Shown here one piece after another: positions 24,601 through 34,814 of a stretch of DNA of 64,000 nt. Below the pieces are notes generated by a model. The model was not told the DNA's origin, ran no database searches, and saw only the letters and a program-made list of their open reading frames with translations. A program made the position numbers and the translations under genes. Numbering within the stretch: position 1 is the stretch's first letter; every line of letters begins with the position of its first letter. The DNA is from Paenibacillus lutimineralis (GTDB lineage Bacteria; Bacillota; Bacilli; Paenibacillales; Paenibacillaceae): NCBI RefSeq assembly GCF_003991425.1, contig NZ_CP034346.1:4687501-4751500 (forward strand), in the 5' to 3' direction.

Positions 24601-27051
24601 CTATTTTCTTAATTCAGCTGCAAAAGTTTGCTCAAGTGCATTGACCACAGATCCATGAACTGCAGTGATCTCCTCATCCGTCAATGTCCGTTCCTTGTTG
24701 CGGTATACGAGAGACAAGGCCACACTCTTCTTGTCTTCTCCCAGCTTACTGTCGATGAATATATCGAATACCTCAACGGATTCCAGCAATTCGCCTGCGT
24801 TCTGACGGATCGTCCCGATCAAATCTCCGGCCTGAACTTCCTGGCCAACCACAACAGCGATATCACGCTGCATCGAAGGGAAACGCGGTAAATCACTATA
24901 TGCTACCGTTGCTCCTGCATAGCGGTAGATCGGTTCAAGTAACAATTCTGCTGCATACGTATCCACTAGCTCTATTTCACGCTGAAGATCTGGATGAAGC
25001 TGTCCTATGGTACCGATCCATAGCTTGCCTTCCGGTGTATCGAGATACATAGAGGCAGAACGTCCCGGATGGAATCCAACTGGCTTGTTCGCTTCATAAA
25101 AGACTTTTTCGCTTAACCCCAGCGCTTCAAACACACTTTCCAGCGCTCCCTTGATATCGAAGAAGTCCACCTTCTCCGCAGGCATATTCCAGCGCTTCTC
25201 GCCACGATTTCCAGTCAGCAACATTCCGAGCAGAGGCAACTCTTGTGGTTGCTTCGTCAGCTTCTCTTCTGTAGATAGGAACCCATTACCGATCTCGAAC
25301 AATGCCAGATTATCCTGCTTGTGTTTGCGGTTATATGCCGCGATCTCAGTAAGTCCTGGCAGCAGGCTGCTGCGCAACACGCCCCGTTCCTCACTCATCG
25401 GCATTGCCAACTTCACTTCATATTCTCCTGCACCCAGACGCGGGAACAGCTTAATACTGCCTTCCTTCACGAAGGAATAGCCCATCGCCTCCTGCCAACC
25501 GCCATGTACCAGCAGTTTGCGCAAGGAACGACGTAGAGCCTGCGACTTCGTATATCCGCCAGCAGTTGTCGGCCCTTCTATTACTGTAGTAGGGATGTTG
25601 TCATATCCGTATATGCGGGCAACTTCTTCGATCAAATCGACATCACGGGTAATATCCCCGCGGCGTGTAGGTACGCGCACTTCAATGGTATTATCGGCCA
25701 TATCTCCACAATCAAAATGCAATCTGCTCAGGATCGTCTTCGTCTCAAGCGTTGAAATATCCGTTCCAAGGAAAGAATTCAATTTGCTAAGTGATAGAGA
25801 AATGATATTCTCCTGCGGTTGTTTGACAACTGTCTCCACTACGCCTTGATGAACACTGCCAGAAGCATGCTTCATCATAAGTCCTGCCGCCCGGTTCAGG
25901 GCCGGAATTACAGAGTTCGGATCAACCACTTTCTCAAAACGCAAGGATGCCTCAGAACGTAGTCCCAGATGACGGGATGTAATCCGTACCGAGCTGCCGC
26001 TGAATTTGGCCGATTCCAGCACAATATTCGTCGTCTGCTCAGTTACTTCCGAGTTAAGGCCACCCATAACTCCGGCGAGAGCGATCGGGTTATCCTCTCC
26101 GTCCACGATCAAGAGCGTTCCCGCCTCCAACTTGCGCTCCTGCCCATCCAGTGTAACCAGGCTCTCATCTGAGCTAGCCTCGCGCACACCGATCACACCG
26201 CCGGCAATCTTGTCAGCATCGAAAGCGTGCAGAGGTTGACCATATTCCAGCATAACGTAGTTCGTGATATCAACGATATTGTTGATCGGGCGAACCCCCG
26301 CAGCCATCAGACGATTCTGCATCCAGAGCGGCGAAGGAGCGATCTTAACGCCTGTGATATAACGAACTGCATAGTGGTCGCACAATGCCGATGCATCGAT
26401 CTTCACAGCGACATAATCATTAGCTGGCTTCTGTACTTCTACCAAATCCTTCTCCGGCGTTGGTAGCTTAACTTCTCTTCCGAGAATCGCACCCACTTCG
26501 TATGCCGCGCCCAGCATACTTAAGCAATCGGAACGATTCGGCGTTAAATCGAAGTCCAGAATTTGATCGTCAAGTCCAAGCAGGTTCGTGATCGGCGTGC
26601 CGATCTCAACTTGCTCTGGCAGCACGAGAATTCCTTCCTGCTGATCCTTCGGCAGTAGCTTGTCATTCAGCCCCAGCTCTTTAGCGGAGCAAATCATGCC
26701 ATGGGAAGGAACACCACGCAGCTTCGCCTTCTTGATCTTCAATCCACCTGGCAGCTCAGCGCCCACAAGCGCTACGGCAACCTTCTGGCCAGCGTCAACA
26801 TTTTTGGCTCCGCAGACGATCTGCAAATCCTCGTCCTCGCCAGCATCTACTGTACACACGTTCAGCTTGTCAGCATCCGGGTGCTTCTCCTTATGCTTGA
26901 CATAACCGACAACAACCTTAGTCACACCTTTGTTGCGGTTCTCGATCGAATCAATCTCAATGCCCGAGCGTGTAATTTGCTCTGCGAGCTCAGTAATATC
27001 TACATTTTCAAGCGATACATATTTAGATAACCATTCGGCTGATACTTTCAT
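24601..27051 (-). CDS. pheT: Phenylalanyl-tRNA synthetase beta subunit
   Basis: A protein of 816 residues, the usual bacterial length. N-terminal EMAP-like tRNA-binding domain (about 40-150, with KHPDADKLNVCTVD), B3/B4 editing domain, B5 domain (about 400-480), core domain, and a C-terminal ferredoxin-fold anticodon-binding domain (RFPSMQRDIAVVV). It works as an alpha2-beta2 tetramer with PheS. The ATG has a GGGGAAAG site; the gap to pheS is 21 nt, so the two are one operon under the T-box. Confidence 0.97.
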   Translation of the reverse strand: MKVSAEWLSKYVSLENVDITELAEQITRSGIEIDSIENRNKGVTKVVVGYVKHKEKHPDADKLNVCTVDAGEDEDLQIVCGAKNVDAGQKVAVALVGAELPGGLKIKKAKLRGVPSHGMICSAKELGLNDKLLPKDQQEGILVLPEQVEIGTPITNLLGLDDQILDFDLTPNRSDCLSMLGAAYEVGAILGREVKLPTPEKDLVEVQKPANDYVAVKIDASALCDHYAVRYITGVKIAPSPLWMQNRLMAAGVRPINNIVDITNYVMLEYGQPLHAFDADKIAGGVIGVREASSDESLVTLDGQERKLEAGTLLIVDGEDNPIALAGVMGGLNSEVTEQTTNIVLESAKFSGSSVRITSRHLGLRSEASLRFEKVVDPNSVIPALNRAAGLMMKHASGSVHQGVVETVVKQPQENIISLSLSKLNSFLGTDISTLETKTILSRLHFDCGDMADNTIEVRVPTRRGDITRDVDLIEEVARIYGYDNIPTTVIEGPTTAGGYTKSQALRRSLRKLLVHGGWQEAMGYSFVKEGSIKLFPRLGAGEYEVKLAMPMSEERGVLRSSLLPGLTEIAAYNRKHKQDNLALFEIGNGFLSTEEKLTKQPQELPLLGMLLTGNRGEKRWNMPAEKVDFFDIKGALESVFEALGLSEKVFYEANKPVGFHPGRSASMYLDTPEGKLWIGTIGQLHPDLQREIELVDTYAAELLLEPIYRYAGATVAYSDLPRFPSMQRDIAVVVGQEVQAGDLIGTIRQNAGELLESVEVFDIFIDSKLGEDKKSVALSLVYRNKERTLTDEEITAVHGSVVNALEQTFAAELRK

Positions 27052-27072
27052 CTGACTTTCCCCTTTCCGCTA

Positions 27073-28107
27073 TTAAATTCTGGCAAACTGCTGCAAGAAA
27101 CGAAGATCATTGCTGAAGAAGTGACGGATATCGTCCACACCATATTTCAGCATCGCGATCCGCTCCACACCCATACCGAATGCAAAACCGCTATAAATTT
27201 CAGGATCATAGCCGCTCATCTCTAGCACGCGTGGGTGTACCATGCCGCTACCCAGAATTTCAAGCCATCCGGTGTGCTTGCACACCCGGCAGCCATTGCC
27301 ACCGCATTTAACACAAGTTACGTCGACCTCAACACTAGGCTCAGTGAATGGGAAGAAGCTTGGACGAAGCCGGATTTGCGTATTCGAGCCGAACATCTTC
27401 TTTGTGAACTCCAGCAAGGTCCCCTTCAAATCACTCATCCGGATTCCTTTGCCGACAACCAGACCTTCAATCTGATGGAACTGGAAGGAGTGTGTCGCAT
27501 CATCATCATCGCGACGATATACTCGTCCCGGACAAATGACCTTAATCGGCACCTCGCCCTTCATTTGCTCCATCGTGTGTACTTGAACCGGAGAAGTTTG
27601 TGTACGCATCAGCAACTCTTCCGTTAAATAGAAAGAATCCTGCATATCGCGAGCCGGATGATCCTTCGGTAAATTCAACGCTTCAAAGTTATAATAATCG
27701 GTCTCAACCTCAGGACCCTCAGCAATCCGATAACCCATACCAATGAAAATATCTTCAATGTCCTGGATAACCTGATTCAGCGGATGAATCGCACCTTGCT
27801 TCATCGGACGGCCCGGCAAAGTCACATCTACCTGCTCGGCAGCCAGACGCTGTTCAGTAGCCAGACGTTGGAAAAAGTCAATCTTCTCTTCCACCAGTGC
27901 TTCAATAGCCCCGCGAACTTCATTGGCCACCTGACCGATAACAGGGCGTTCCTCAGCACTTAAAGATCCCATACCGCGCAAAATTTCCGTAAGTGCACCC
28001 TTCTTACCCAAATATTTAACACGCAGCTCAATCAGATGATTACCATCCGCAACCTTGTGAAGCTGTTCCAATGCTTCCTGTTTGAGTGCTTCCAAACGAT
28101 CTTTCAT
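27073..28107 (-). CDS. pheS: Phenylalanyl-tRNA synthetase alpha subunit
   Basis: A class II synthetase subunit of 344 residues. It has an N-terminal coiled coil and a catalytic domain with motif 2 ([20 protein letters not shown]) and motif 3 ([17 protein letters not shown]). [13 protein letters not shown] cysteine cluster resembles a zinc site seen in some PheS proteins. AGGGAGG lies 8 nt before the ATG. The T-box leader upstream controls it. Confidence 0.97.
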   Translation of the reverse strand: MKDRLEALKQEALEQLHKVADGNHLIELRVKYLGKKGALTEILRGMGSLSAEERPVIGQVANEVRGAIEALVEEKIDFFQRLATEQRLAAEQVDVTLPGRPMKQGAIHPLNQVIQDIEDIFIGMGYRIAEGPEVETDYYNFEALNLPKDHPARDMQDSFYLTEELLMRTQTSPVQVHTMEQMKGEVPIKVICPGRVYRRDDDDATHSFQFHQIEGLVVGKGIRMSDLKGTLLEFTKKMFGSNTQIRLRPSFFPFTEPSVEVDVTCVKCGGNGCRVCKHTGWLEILGSGMVHPRVLEMSGYDPEIYSGFAFGMGVERIAMLKYGVDDIRHFFSNDLRFLQQFARI

Positions 28108-28149
28108 GAATTTTTCCTCCCTAAACGTTAAAAATCATGTTGAAATCCA

Positions 28150-28475
28150 AACAAAAAAGGCCTTCTCTCCCGAAAAGGGACGAAAAGACCGTGGTACCAC
28201 CCTTGTTAGAGCCTGGTGCGTGCAGCACACGCACCAGGCGTATCGCTGTTACAACAAAACTCTCACTTTAACGAATAACGGCTCGTGACCGGTATCCTCT
28301 ACTTCCTTATTCCCTTCAGTGGGAACAGGCGGTTCAAGGAACTGCTCCGGAGTGAACTTCAGCAGTCTAAATTTCGTAGAGACGCTCTCAATCTGCGGCG
28401 TCCCCTCCCTGTAAGAAGGCTTCTGCTTACTCTTCTCCATCATAGCATTTACATGTTTGGCTTGACTGATTACAC
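28150..28475 (-). promoter_or_regulatory. T-box leader of pheST
   Basis: The T-box core AGGGTGGTACCACGG lies at about 28190-28204 on the minus strand and precedes an intrinsic terminator with T6 (28152-28190). A candidate specifier TTC (Phe) lies at 28354-28356, 3' of a stem I-like region. A second GC hairpin (GCCTGGTGCGTG / CACGCACCAGGC) lies at about 28211-28240. Uncharged tRNA-Phe should allow read-through. A 64-codon frame here is not a gene. Confidence 0.88.
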
Positions 28476-28484
28476 TTATCCCAT

Positions 28485-28513
28485 ATTATATGCAAACTCC
28501 CCCCAAATGGCAA
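28485..28513 (-). promoter_or_regulatory. SigmaA promoter of pheST
   Basis: On the minus strand, -35 TTGCCA (28508-28513), a 17-nt spacer and -10 TATAAT (28485-28490). Confidence 0.8.
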
Positions 28514-28618
28514 GCTTCCTGGACCCTAAATGACAGTTCCGGCTCCCCCAATCGTAGTTAGATACAAGTAACCTGAATTTATAGAAGAGGATCAATAGAT
28601 ATTTATTCAAAAAAGGTC

Positions 28619-28647
28619 TTGCCTTCCATCTCTAAAAATGATATATT
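28619..28647 (+). promoter_or_regulatory. Promoter of the tRNA pair
   Basis: -35 TTGCCT (28619-28624) and -10 TATATT (28642-28647) with a 17-nt spacer, about 40 nt upstream of tRNA-Pro. Confidence 0.7.
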
Positions 28648-28690
28648 ATTTCTTGTCTTCAAAAGGAGTCAAATTCTTAGATTAAGACAA

Positions 28691-28767
28691 CGGGATGTAG
28701 CTCAGCTTGGTAGAGCACCTGGTTTGGGACCAGGGGGTCGCATGTTCAAATCGTGTCATCCCGACCA
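28691..28767 (+). tRNA. tRNA-Pro (anticodon TGG)
   Basis: 77 nt with encoded CCA. Acceptor ends CGGGATG and CATCCCG pair. The anticodon stem CCTGG/CCAGG holds the loop TTTGGGA with TGG. The T arm contains GTTCAAATC. Confidence 0.97.
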
Positions 28768-28779
28768 TATTTCATATTT

Positions 28780-28850
28780 GCGGGTGTAGTTCAATGGTAG
28801 AACTCCAGCCTTCCAAGCTGGTAGCGTGGGTTCGATTCCCATCACCCGCT
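28780..28850 (+). tRNA. tRNA-Gly (anticodon TCC)
   Basis: 71 nt to the discriminator; CCA is not encoded. Acceptor GCGGGTG pairs with CACCCGC. The anticodon loop CTTCCAA contains TCC. The T arm GGGTTCGATTCCC is canonical. It is co-transcribed with tRNA-Pro, 12 nt upstream. Confidence 0.97.
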
Positions 28851-28859
28851 TACTCATGT

Positions 28860-28894
28860 AAATCCCTTGCGATGCAAGGGATTTTCTGTTTTTA
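28860..28894 (+). terminator. Terminator of the tRNA operon
   Basis: AAATCCCTTGC and GCAAGGGATTT pair around a tiny loop, followed by TCTGTTTTT. Confidence 0.85.
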
Positions 28895-28958
28895 TCTCAC
28901 AATTATGAATGCTTCTACTGAAATGTTCCTCTGCTCTCTATCGGCGAACGCCTCATAT

Positions 28959-28990
28959 AAAAAAGCTCCTAGCCGGCAAGCCGACTAAGG
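28959..28990 (-). terminator. Terminator overlapping the end of the GGDEF-EAL gene
   Basis: The last codons and stop (CGGCTTGCCGGCTAG) form the stem, followed by AGCTTTTTT on the minus strand. Confidence 0.7.
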
Positions 28991-31077
28991 AACTCATTCT
29001 CAAATACGCCTGCAGGAACAGGCTTACTGAACAGGAAGCCCTGCCCCTCATGGCAGTTCTGCTGCTTTAGAAACTCAAGCTGCTCCTCGCTCTCGACCCC
29101 TTCGGCCGTCACTTTGAGCTGCAGATGGTGTGCCATTGTCGTAATTGTAGATACGATGGCGGCATCATTTCCATCCAACATTAGCTCCTGTACGAAGGCT
29201 CGGTCAATCTTCAAGCGGTCAATGGGTAGGCTCTTCAAATAGTAGAGCGAGCTATATCCTGTTCCAAAATCATCGATACTAATATGTATTCCGAGCTGCT
29301 TCAAGCTGTATAACTGGCTTAACGCCGTCTCAATATCATAGGTCATACTCTCCGTAACCTCAAGCTCCAGATACTTCGCTTCCATTCCAACTTCCTTTAG
29401 GATCGCTCCCACCCTCTCAGCCAGGTTATATTGACGGAATTGGCGCATCGAGAGATTGACAGAGATACATATTGGCGGATAACCAGCTAATTGCCAGTTC
29501 TTATTATACTGACAGGCTGTCCTTAATACCCACTCTCCAAGTTGAACGATCAAGCCGCTATCCTCAGCGATCGGAATGAATTCCCCTGGTGAAATGATCC
29601 CACGCTTCGGATGTCTCCACCGCACTAGCGCTTCCATTCCTACCATCTGATTGGTCTGCAGACTGAATTGCGGCTGAAACTCCAGGAAGAATTGCTCCTG
29701 ATCTAGCGCCTTGCGCATATCGTTCTCCAATTCGATTCGGGCCTGGGTTACCAGCTTTAATTTATCAACGTAACGCGAAAATTCCTGCCCTTGATCCTTG
29801 GCATGATGAACAGCCATATCAGCGTATTGGATGACCTGCTCAACGGATGCTCCATCTGCAGGATAGACGGCTAAACCCATCGAAAGTGAGATGTGGTACT
29901 CTGTCTCATCGATAATGACGGATGGATTCACTGCATGAAGCAAGCATACTGCACGGCGTTCAGCCGCCTTTGCATCACCCACTTCGCCTAAAATGAGAGC
30001 AAATTCATCTTCTCCCATTCGGTAGACCTTCTCTGCACCCCGGCACACCTCTGACAGTCGTTCGCCTACCTCCGTAAGCACTTTGTCGCCAGCGCTATAA
30101 CCAAGAGAATCATTAATTGCCTTGAAGCGATCGATATTGATCACGGCAATACCGATACATGAAGCGCAAGAAAGGGCCGCTTGACCAAGCTCCTCCTTCA
30201 TCCGCCGCAAATTAGGTAATCCGGTCAGTTCATCATGATCGACCATATGCTTCATCAAAGCTTCAACAGCCTGTTGGCTACGGAACGGCTCTTCAATAGT
30301 AAGGCGGTATACTCCCTTCATCACAAAATAATAAGAGAGAACCATATACCATTCGCCGACAGCATGAAGCAAGCTAGCCTGCATGTCTACTAACATAAGC
30401 AGAATATGCCCCAGCAGCATGAACATCAACGCCTGAACCATCGTTATCGCTGCAGACGAGCTTGCCTTGCGCGATCGGCGAACCATGGATATCATCGCCA
30501 ATAAGATGATCGGCAGAGTAGCTATCCAAATTACCGAATTGCCGAGGCTGCGTCCGTTATACTCCAGCCATTCAGGGTGCTTCCATTGATATGTATATAA
30601 CAGTCCGATCCCGATCGCACTGACCAATGCACCACCGATAAAGGCCATAAATTTATGTTTGCCCAACACCTGCCTATCTTCTGTACAGAAAATAAACAGA
30701 ATCCCCAAAGCCCCAAGCAAATGCGAAATCGCAAGCAACGTATTCGATAAATGAAGCCCGGTCTCTATTCCGAACAGCTTAAGTCCGCTATATGCCGAAA
30801 TATGTAATACATCCAATAATCCGATTATGAAAAAGAGGACCGCGGTGTACAAACGCTGTCTAGACAGCTTGTCCGCAAACAAAATCCAGCCTTGAGCAAA
30901 AATCGCAAATGATATTGTTCCGATCACCAATCCGGCCAGGATCAATAATGCTCGCATGCTATCCGCGGAAATCCCCAAGCTGTCTAACCTAACGGATGCT
31001 ATAATGAAGGCCAGCATACCTGCCAATCCGATTCCTCCCTGGATTAAAGCTGTTCTTCTCTCTGTCCTTGTACCCAT
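28969..31077 (-). CDS. Membrane GGDEF-EAL protein, probable c-di-GMP phosphodiesterase
   Basis: A protein of 702 residues. Residues 1-260 form about eight membrane helices resembling a MASE-type sensor (HISAYSGLKLFG, then a helix rich in His and Leu). A GGDEF domain follows (DHDELTGLPNL at 280-290) with a changed active-site motif, GEDEF at 355-359. The EAL domain keeps its catalytic residues: EALVRW at 482, DDFGTGYSS at 602-610 and TAEGVE. I infer phosphodiesterase activity with the GGDEF domain inactive or regulatory. The Shine-Dalgarno is weak. It is a single gene. Confidence 0.88.
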   Translation of the reverse strand: MGTRTERRTALIQGGIGLAGMLAFIIASVRLDSLGISADSMRALLILAGLVIGTISFAIFAQGWILFADKLSRQRLYTAVLFFIIGLLDVLHISAYSGLKLFGIETGLHLSNTLLAISHLLGALGILFIFCTEDRQVLGKHKFMAFIGGALVSAIGIGLLYTYQWKHPEWLEYNGRSLGNSVIWIATLPIILLAMISMVRRSRKASSSAAITMVQALMFMLLGHILLMLVDMQASLLHAVGEWYMVLSYYFVMKGVYRLTIEEPFRSQQAVEALMKHMVDHDELTGLPNLRRMKEELGQAALSCASCIGIAVINIDRFKAINDSLGYSAGDKVLTEVGERLSEVCRGAEKVYRMGEDEFALILGEVGDAKAAERRAVCLLHAVNPSVIIDETEYHISLSMGLAVYPADGASVEQVIQYADMAVHHAKDQGQEFSRYVDKLKLVTQARIELENDMRKALDQEQFFLEFQPQFSLQTNQMVGMEALVRWRHPKRGIISPGEFIPIAEDSGLIVQLGEWVLRTACQYNKNWQLAGYPPICISVNLSMRQFRQYNLAERVGAILKEVGMEAKYLELEVTESMTYDIETALSQLYSLKQLGIHISIDDFGTGYSSLYYLKSLPIDRLKIDRAFVQELMLDGNDAAIVSTITTMAHHLQLKVTAEGVESEEQLEFLKQQNCHEGQGFLFSKPVPAGVFENEFLSRLAG

Positions 31078-31207
31078 CTTTGCGCTCTCAACCCCCGGAG
31101 GTATATTCTTTAGTTGTACAATTCAACATCATCCGCTATTTTCCTGCCTTCTCCCTAATCCAAGGACAAAAATCGCTAAAATACGCGTCACTTTTCTGAA
31201 CACTCAG

Positions 31208-31244
31208 AAAAAGCCCGGCTATTCGAAGATAACCGGACTTTTTC
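31208..31244 (-). terminator. Terminator of the aldolase-like gene
   Basis: AGTCCGGTTAT and ATAGCCGGGCT pair, flanked by A5 and T5 runs, so it can work in both directions. It is 14 nt from the stop. Confidence 0.85.
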
Positions 31245-31257
31245 TATATATATTCTA

Positions 31258-32218
31258 TTACTTCTTCTTAAAGTTCACTTCAGGCGTCGTAAGCTTATCA
31301 TAGAAATCAACGACTTTATCCTTATCGTCTGATACACGAAGCGCCATAGCTGAACGCGGATGCTCGTCCAACGTTCCGGTAATCATGTAGGGGATCAGGT
31401 AACCCCACTCCTCCTTCTCGCGAAGCGGCACCATCAGTTCTTCAAGAACAACAAGCAGTGGACGAAGATTATATTTCGTATTTTTTAAATGAGTGACGAG
31501 CAGTTCTGTAGGACAGTTGCCCGCTGCACGACCCATCCCGTATACAGAAGCGTCAAGAAATTCTACCCCGTTATCTGCTGCAACTAGCGTATTTGAGAAA
31601 GCCAACTGCATATTGTTATGGGTATGAACGCCCAAGCGTTTATTAGGCAAATGGGTCTTGAATTTGTCCACCAAGTACTCCATATCTTTATAATCCAGAC
31701 TACCGTAAGAATCGACGACATACACAACGTCAACTACGCTCTCCTTAATCATCTCGAACGCTTCTAGCAATTCATTCTCCATCACGTTCGACAAAGCCAT
31801 AATATTCAGCGTCGTCTCATACCCGCGATCATGGAACAATTGTACAAGCTCCAGAGCTTTATCGACATCCTTGATGTAGCAAGCTACTCGAATCAGATCA
31901 AGCATACTCTCGCTGCGGGGCAAAACATCATTCTCATCTACCCGACCGATATCGACTAGGGCAGACAGCTTGGTGGTTCCTTTCTGCGGGATCACCTTAC
32001 GAAGGAAATCGTCGTCCAGGAAGCGCCATGGCCCTGCCTCATCAGCTCCCTTAAGCAGTTTCGGGGAGTTTTTTATACCCAATTTCCATATAATCCACGC
32101 CTGCTTCATTCAGACCTGCATACAATTTTTGTACAAAATCCACACTAAAATCCCAATTATTGACTAACCCGCCATCTCGGATAGTACAATCGACAATCTT
32201 ACATTGGTTCGCTTTCAT
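31258..32218 (-). pseudogene. DRE-TIM metallolyase-like aldolase, frameshifted
   Basis: Two overlapping frames together encode one protein of about 320 residues. The N-terminal part (from the ATG at 32218, AGGAAG upstream) has CKIVDCTIRDGGLVNNWDFS and ends at YMEIGYK. The rest continues in another frame from NSPKLLKGADEAGPWRFLDD to the stop at 31258 and contains LGVHTHNNMQLA, a metal-binding motif of HMG-lyase/4-hydroxy-2-oxovalerate aldolase relatives. The break is at an A6 run (32069-32074): removing one A restores a single frame. A real mutation, an assembly error or slippage are all possible. The substrate is unknown. Confidence 0.8.
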
Positions 32219-32358
32219 CTTCCTATCCCTTTCACTCGTTTGTTTTATTATCCATCTTACTTGAAGGTAAATGAAAATGTAAAGTGAAAGATACAAAACG
32301 CTGTGATTCATATCACAGTTGTTTATTTTCCGGTTTGCTATATTTATTGAGAACCAAT

Positions 32359-32377
32359 GAGAGTGATTATCAATATC
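32359..32377 (+). promoter_or_regulatory. Fur-like box upstream of feoAB
   Basis: GAGAGTGATTATCAATATC resembles the 19-bp Fur consensus and contains TGATTATCA. It lies 147 nt before feoA in an AT-rich promoter region. Iron repression is inferred. Otherwise 32219-32523 shows no gene. Confidence 0.75.
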
Positions 32378-32523
32378 AGATTATTAGATAAGAAATGCTA
32401 TCATTTAATATTAATTATTGTTGGATAGATATTCATACAGAAGTTTATTAATAGTACCTAAATTAATGAAGCAAATAAAATTACCAGTTCTAATCCTTTC
32501 ATTATAATAAGGGGCGATCTACC

Positions 32524-32766
32524 ATGTCTGACTGCCAAAACTGTCTGCTCGGTCTGAGACCGGGAATCTCCGCTGAAATACGTCACTTCGGATCCATTGA
32601 TCCTGCGCTGAAGCGCCGTCTTACTGATCTTGGCATCTCTGTTGGCTCAAATATTACGATCAAGCGATATTGCCCATGCGGAGGACCATTAATGCTGGAA
32701 TGCAGCGGTCAGCTATTCGGAATCCGTCAGAAAGAAGCAGCGGAAATTAAGGTGGCTGTCTCATGA
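32524..32766 (+). CDS. feoA: FeoA, ferrous iron transport accessory protein
   Basis: A protein of 80 residues with an SH3-like fold: LRPGISAEIRHFGSIDPALK, RRLTDLGISVGSNITIKR and LFGIRQKEAAEI. It binds FeoB and is needed for Fe2+ uptake. Extra N-terminal cysteines (CQNCLLG) and a CPCGGP segment could bind metal. GGGGCGAT is the nearest ribosome site. The stop overlaps the feoB start (ATGA). Confidence 0.92.
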   Translation: MSDCQNCLLGLRPGISAEIRHFGSIDPALKRRLTDLGISVGSNITIKRYCPCGGPLMLECSGQLFGIRQKEAAEIKVAVS

Positions 32767-34781
32767 ACAATGCGGCCCTTATCGGCAATCCAAATACAGG
32801 TAAAACCTCCCTATTCAATACGCTCACCAGTTCATACGAATATGTAGGTAACTGGTCAGGAGTAACTGTTGAGAAGAAGGTTGGACATCTCAAGAATAAA
32901 AGTGGAGAACTGACCGATCTCCCTGGCATTTATACCTTGCATCCCTTATCGAGGGATGAAGGTGTCGCTGCTGAATATTTGGTGTCGGAATCCCCTAGCC
33001 TAATAGTTAATATCGTTGATGCTTCTCAACTTGAACGAAATCTTTATTTAACTTTTCAGCTATTGGAATACGGGAAGCCCGTTGTAATTGGTCTCAATAT
33101 GATCGATGTTGCTAAATCGAACGGTCTCAGCATTAATCTAGAGGCCTTGGCAGAGAGTATCGGCGTTCCTGTAATGCCCCTTGTAGCCCGTACGGGAAAA
33201 GGCGCTGAAGAACTGCTTGATCTAATCAGCAACTCTTCGGTAAAAGCACCTGATTTTCGCATCGATTACGGAAATGCCGTCGAAGCAGCAATCAGCAACA
33301 TTTCCCGGGAATTAAATTCTGTCATCCCTGATCATATTTCGTCCGAACGCTTCATCGCCCTTCAGTTGCTGGAGCGCAATGAAGCTGTTATTCGTTCACT
33401 TAAGCTCAGCGATGAGCAGATCGCCAAGGTACAATCTATTTGCGATTTGGCAGAACAGCGGTTGCACATGGCAGGAACCCCATCCACTTTACAGGAGTAT
33501 ATCCGCTCAGTAAGAACGAAGCATATTCAAGAAATCTGTGCAAAGGCTGTCGATACGACCCATCGCAAGCCTAACACACTCACGGAGAAAATAGATGCCG
33601 TAGTGACCCACCCGATCTGGGGGATACCAATATTCCTCGTCTTCATGATGTTTACCTTCAAGTTGACCTTTGATTGGCTTGGTAATCCGTTATCCGATCT
33701 ACTGGAATCCTTCTTCTCTGGTCCACTTAGTACATGGATACAGAACGGACTAGTTGCTGTGGGCGCCTCAGAATTTACGCGTGCACTCTTGATCGACGGA
33801 ATTATCGGCGGTGTAGGGGGTGTGCTTGTATTCATTCCGCAGATTTTCATTATGTTCCTGATTATTTCCTTCATTGAGGATTCAGGCTATATGGCACGGA
33901 TTACCGTTATGATGGATAAGATCATGGAACTAGCAGGACTTAATGGCAAGGCACTCATCCCGTTCATTATCGGCTTCGGCTGCAACGTCCCTGGCATTAT
34001 GGCCTCGCGCAGCATTGAGCAACCGAAGGAACGGATGCTGACCATGCTGCTCGTTCCGCTGATGTCCTGCTCAGCCCGTCTGCCCGTCTACGCCCTGTTC
34101 GCAGGTATATTCTTTGCCCGAGCCCAGGCACTCGTTGTTTTCTCTTTGTATCTGCTTGGGATCGTGCTAGCGTTAGTATTAGCCAAGCTATTCTCGCTGT
34201 TCATGTTCAAAGATTCGAAGTCCTTCTTCATGGTTGAATTGCCGCCATACCGCATGCCGCAGTCTACCACCCTGTTCCGTAGCACTTGGGAGAAGGGCAA
34301 AGGCTTCTTACGCAAAGCAGGGACGTTCATTCTTGGCGGATCTGTATTGATCTGGCTGTTGTCCTATGTTGGACCAGGAGGAGTAGCTGATACGATGGAC
34401 GATAGCTTCCTTGCTTATATCGGCGGGCTGTTCGCTAACCTTCTTCATCCACTTGGCTTTGGAACATGGCAATCCGGAGCCGCCCTCATTACTGGCTTCA
34501 TGGCCAAAGAGGTCGTCGTATCCACGATGAATATCATCTATCATGTGCCTGATATGGCTGGACTACAAGGCCAAATTGCGCTGTCCTTTACGCCACTGCA
34601 AGCAATCAGCTTCATGGTATTTGTACTATTATATACACCTTGTCTCGCTACGGTAGGTGTTCTTCGCAAGGAGACAGCCTCCTGGAGATGGACAGCGTTC
34701 GCTGTCTTCTATTCCTTAACACTTGCCTATATCATGTCGTTCATTATTTATCAGGGTGGAATACTGCTGGGGTTTGTGTAA
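32763..34781 (+). CDS. feoB: FeoB, ferrous iron transporter
   Basis: A protein of 672 residues. An N-terminal G domain has G1 GNPNTGKTS (8-16), G3 DLPG and G4 NMID. A helical GDI-like domain follows, then a membrane domain with two Gate regions (FLIISFIEDSGYMARI, FGCNVPGIMASR). It imports Fe2+ across the cytoplasmic membrane. It is translationally coupled to feoA and followed by a small Cys-rich membrane protein. The Fur-like box upstream suggests repression by iron. Confidence 0.96.
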   Translation: MNNAALIGNPNTGKTSLFNTLTSSYEYVGNWSGVTVEKKVGHLKNKSGELTDLPGIYTLHPLSRDEGVAAEYLVSESPSLIVNIVDASQLERNLYLTFQLLEYGKPVVIGLNMIDVAKSNGLSINLEALAESIGVPVMPLVARTGKGAEELLDLISNSSVKAPDFRIDYGNAVEAAISNISRELNSVIPDHISSERFIALQLLERNEAVIRSLKLSDEQIAKVQSICDLAEQRLHMAGTPSTLQEYIRSVRTKHIQEICAKAVDTTHRKPNTLTEKIDAVVTHPIWGIPIFLVFMMFTFKLTFDWLGNPLSDLLESFFSGPLSTWIQNGLVAVGASEFTRALLIDGIIGGVGGVLVFIPQIFIMFLIISFIEDSGYMARITVMMDKIMELAGLNGKALIPFIIGFGCNVPGIMASRSIEQPKERMLTMLLVPLMSCSARLPVYALFAGIFFARAQALVVFSLYLLGIVLALVLAKLFSLFMFKDSKSFFMVELPPYRMPQSTTLFRSTWEKGKGFLRKAGTFILGGSVLIWLLSYVGPGGVADTMDDSFLAYIGGLFANLLHPLGFGTWQSGAALITGFMAKEVVVSTMNIIYHVPDMAGLQGQIALSFTPLQAISFMVFVLLYTPCLATVGVLRKETASWRWTAFAVFYSLTLAYIMSFIIYQGGILLGFV

Positions 34782-34814
34782 GAACCATATGAGTTCAATG
34801 AAAGGAAAGTGATA

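Noticed and set aside
28249..28443. 64-residue frame upstream of pheS
   Set aside because: It coincides with the T-box leader; conserved elements explain the sequence.
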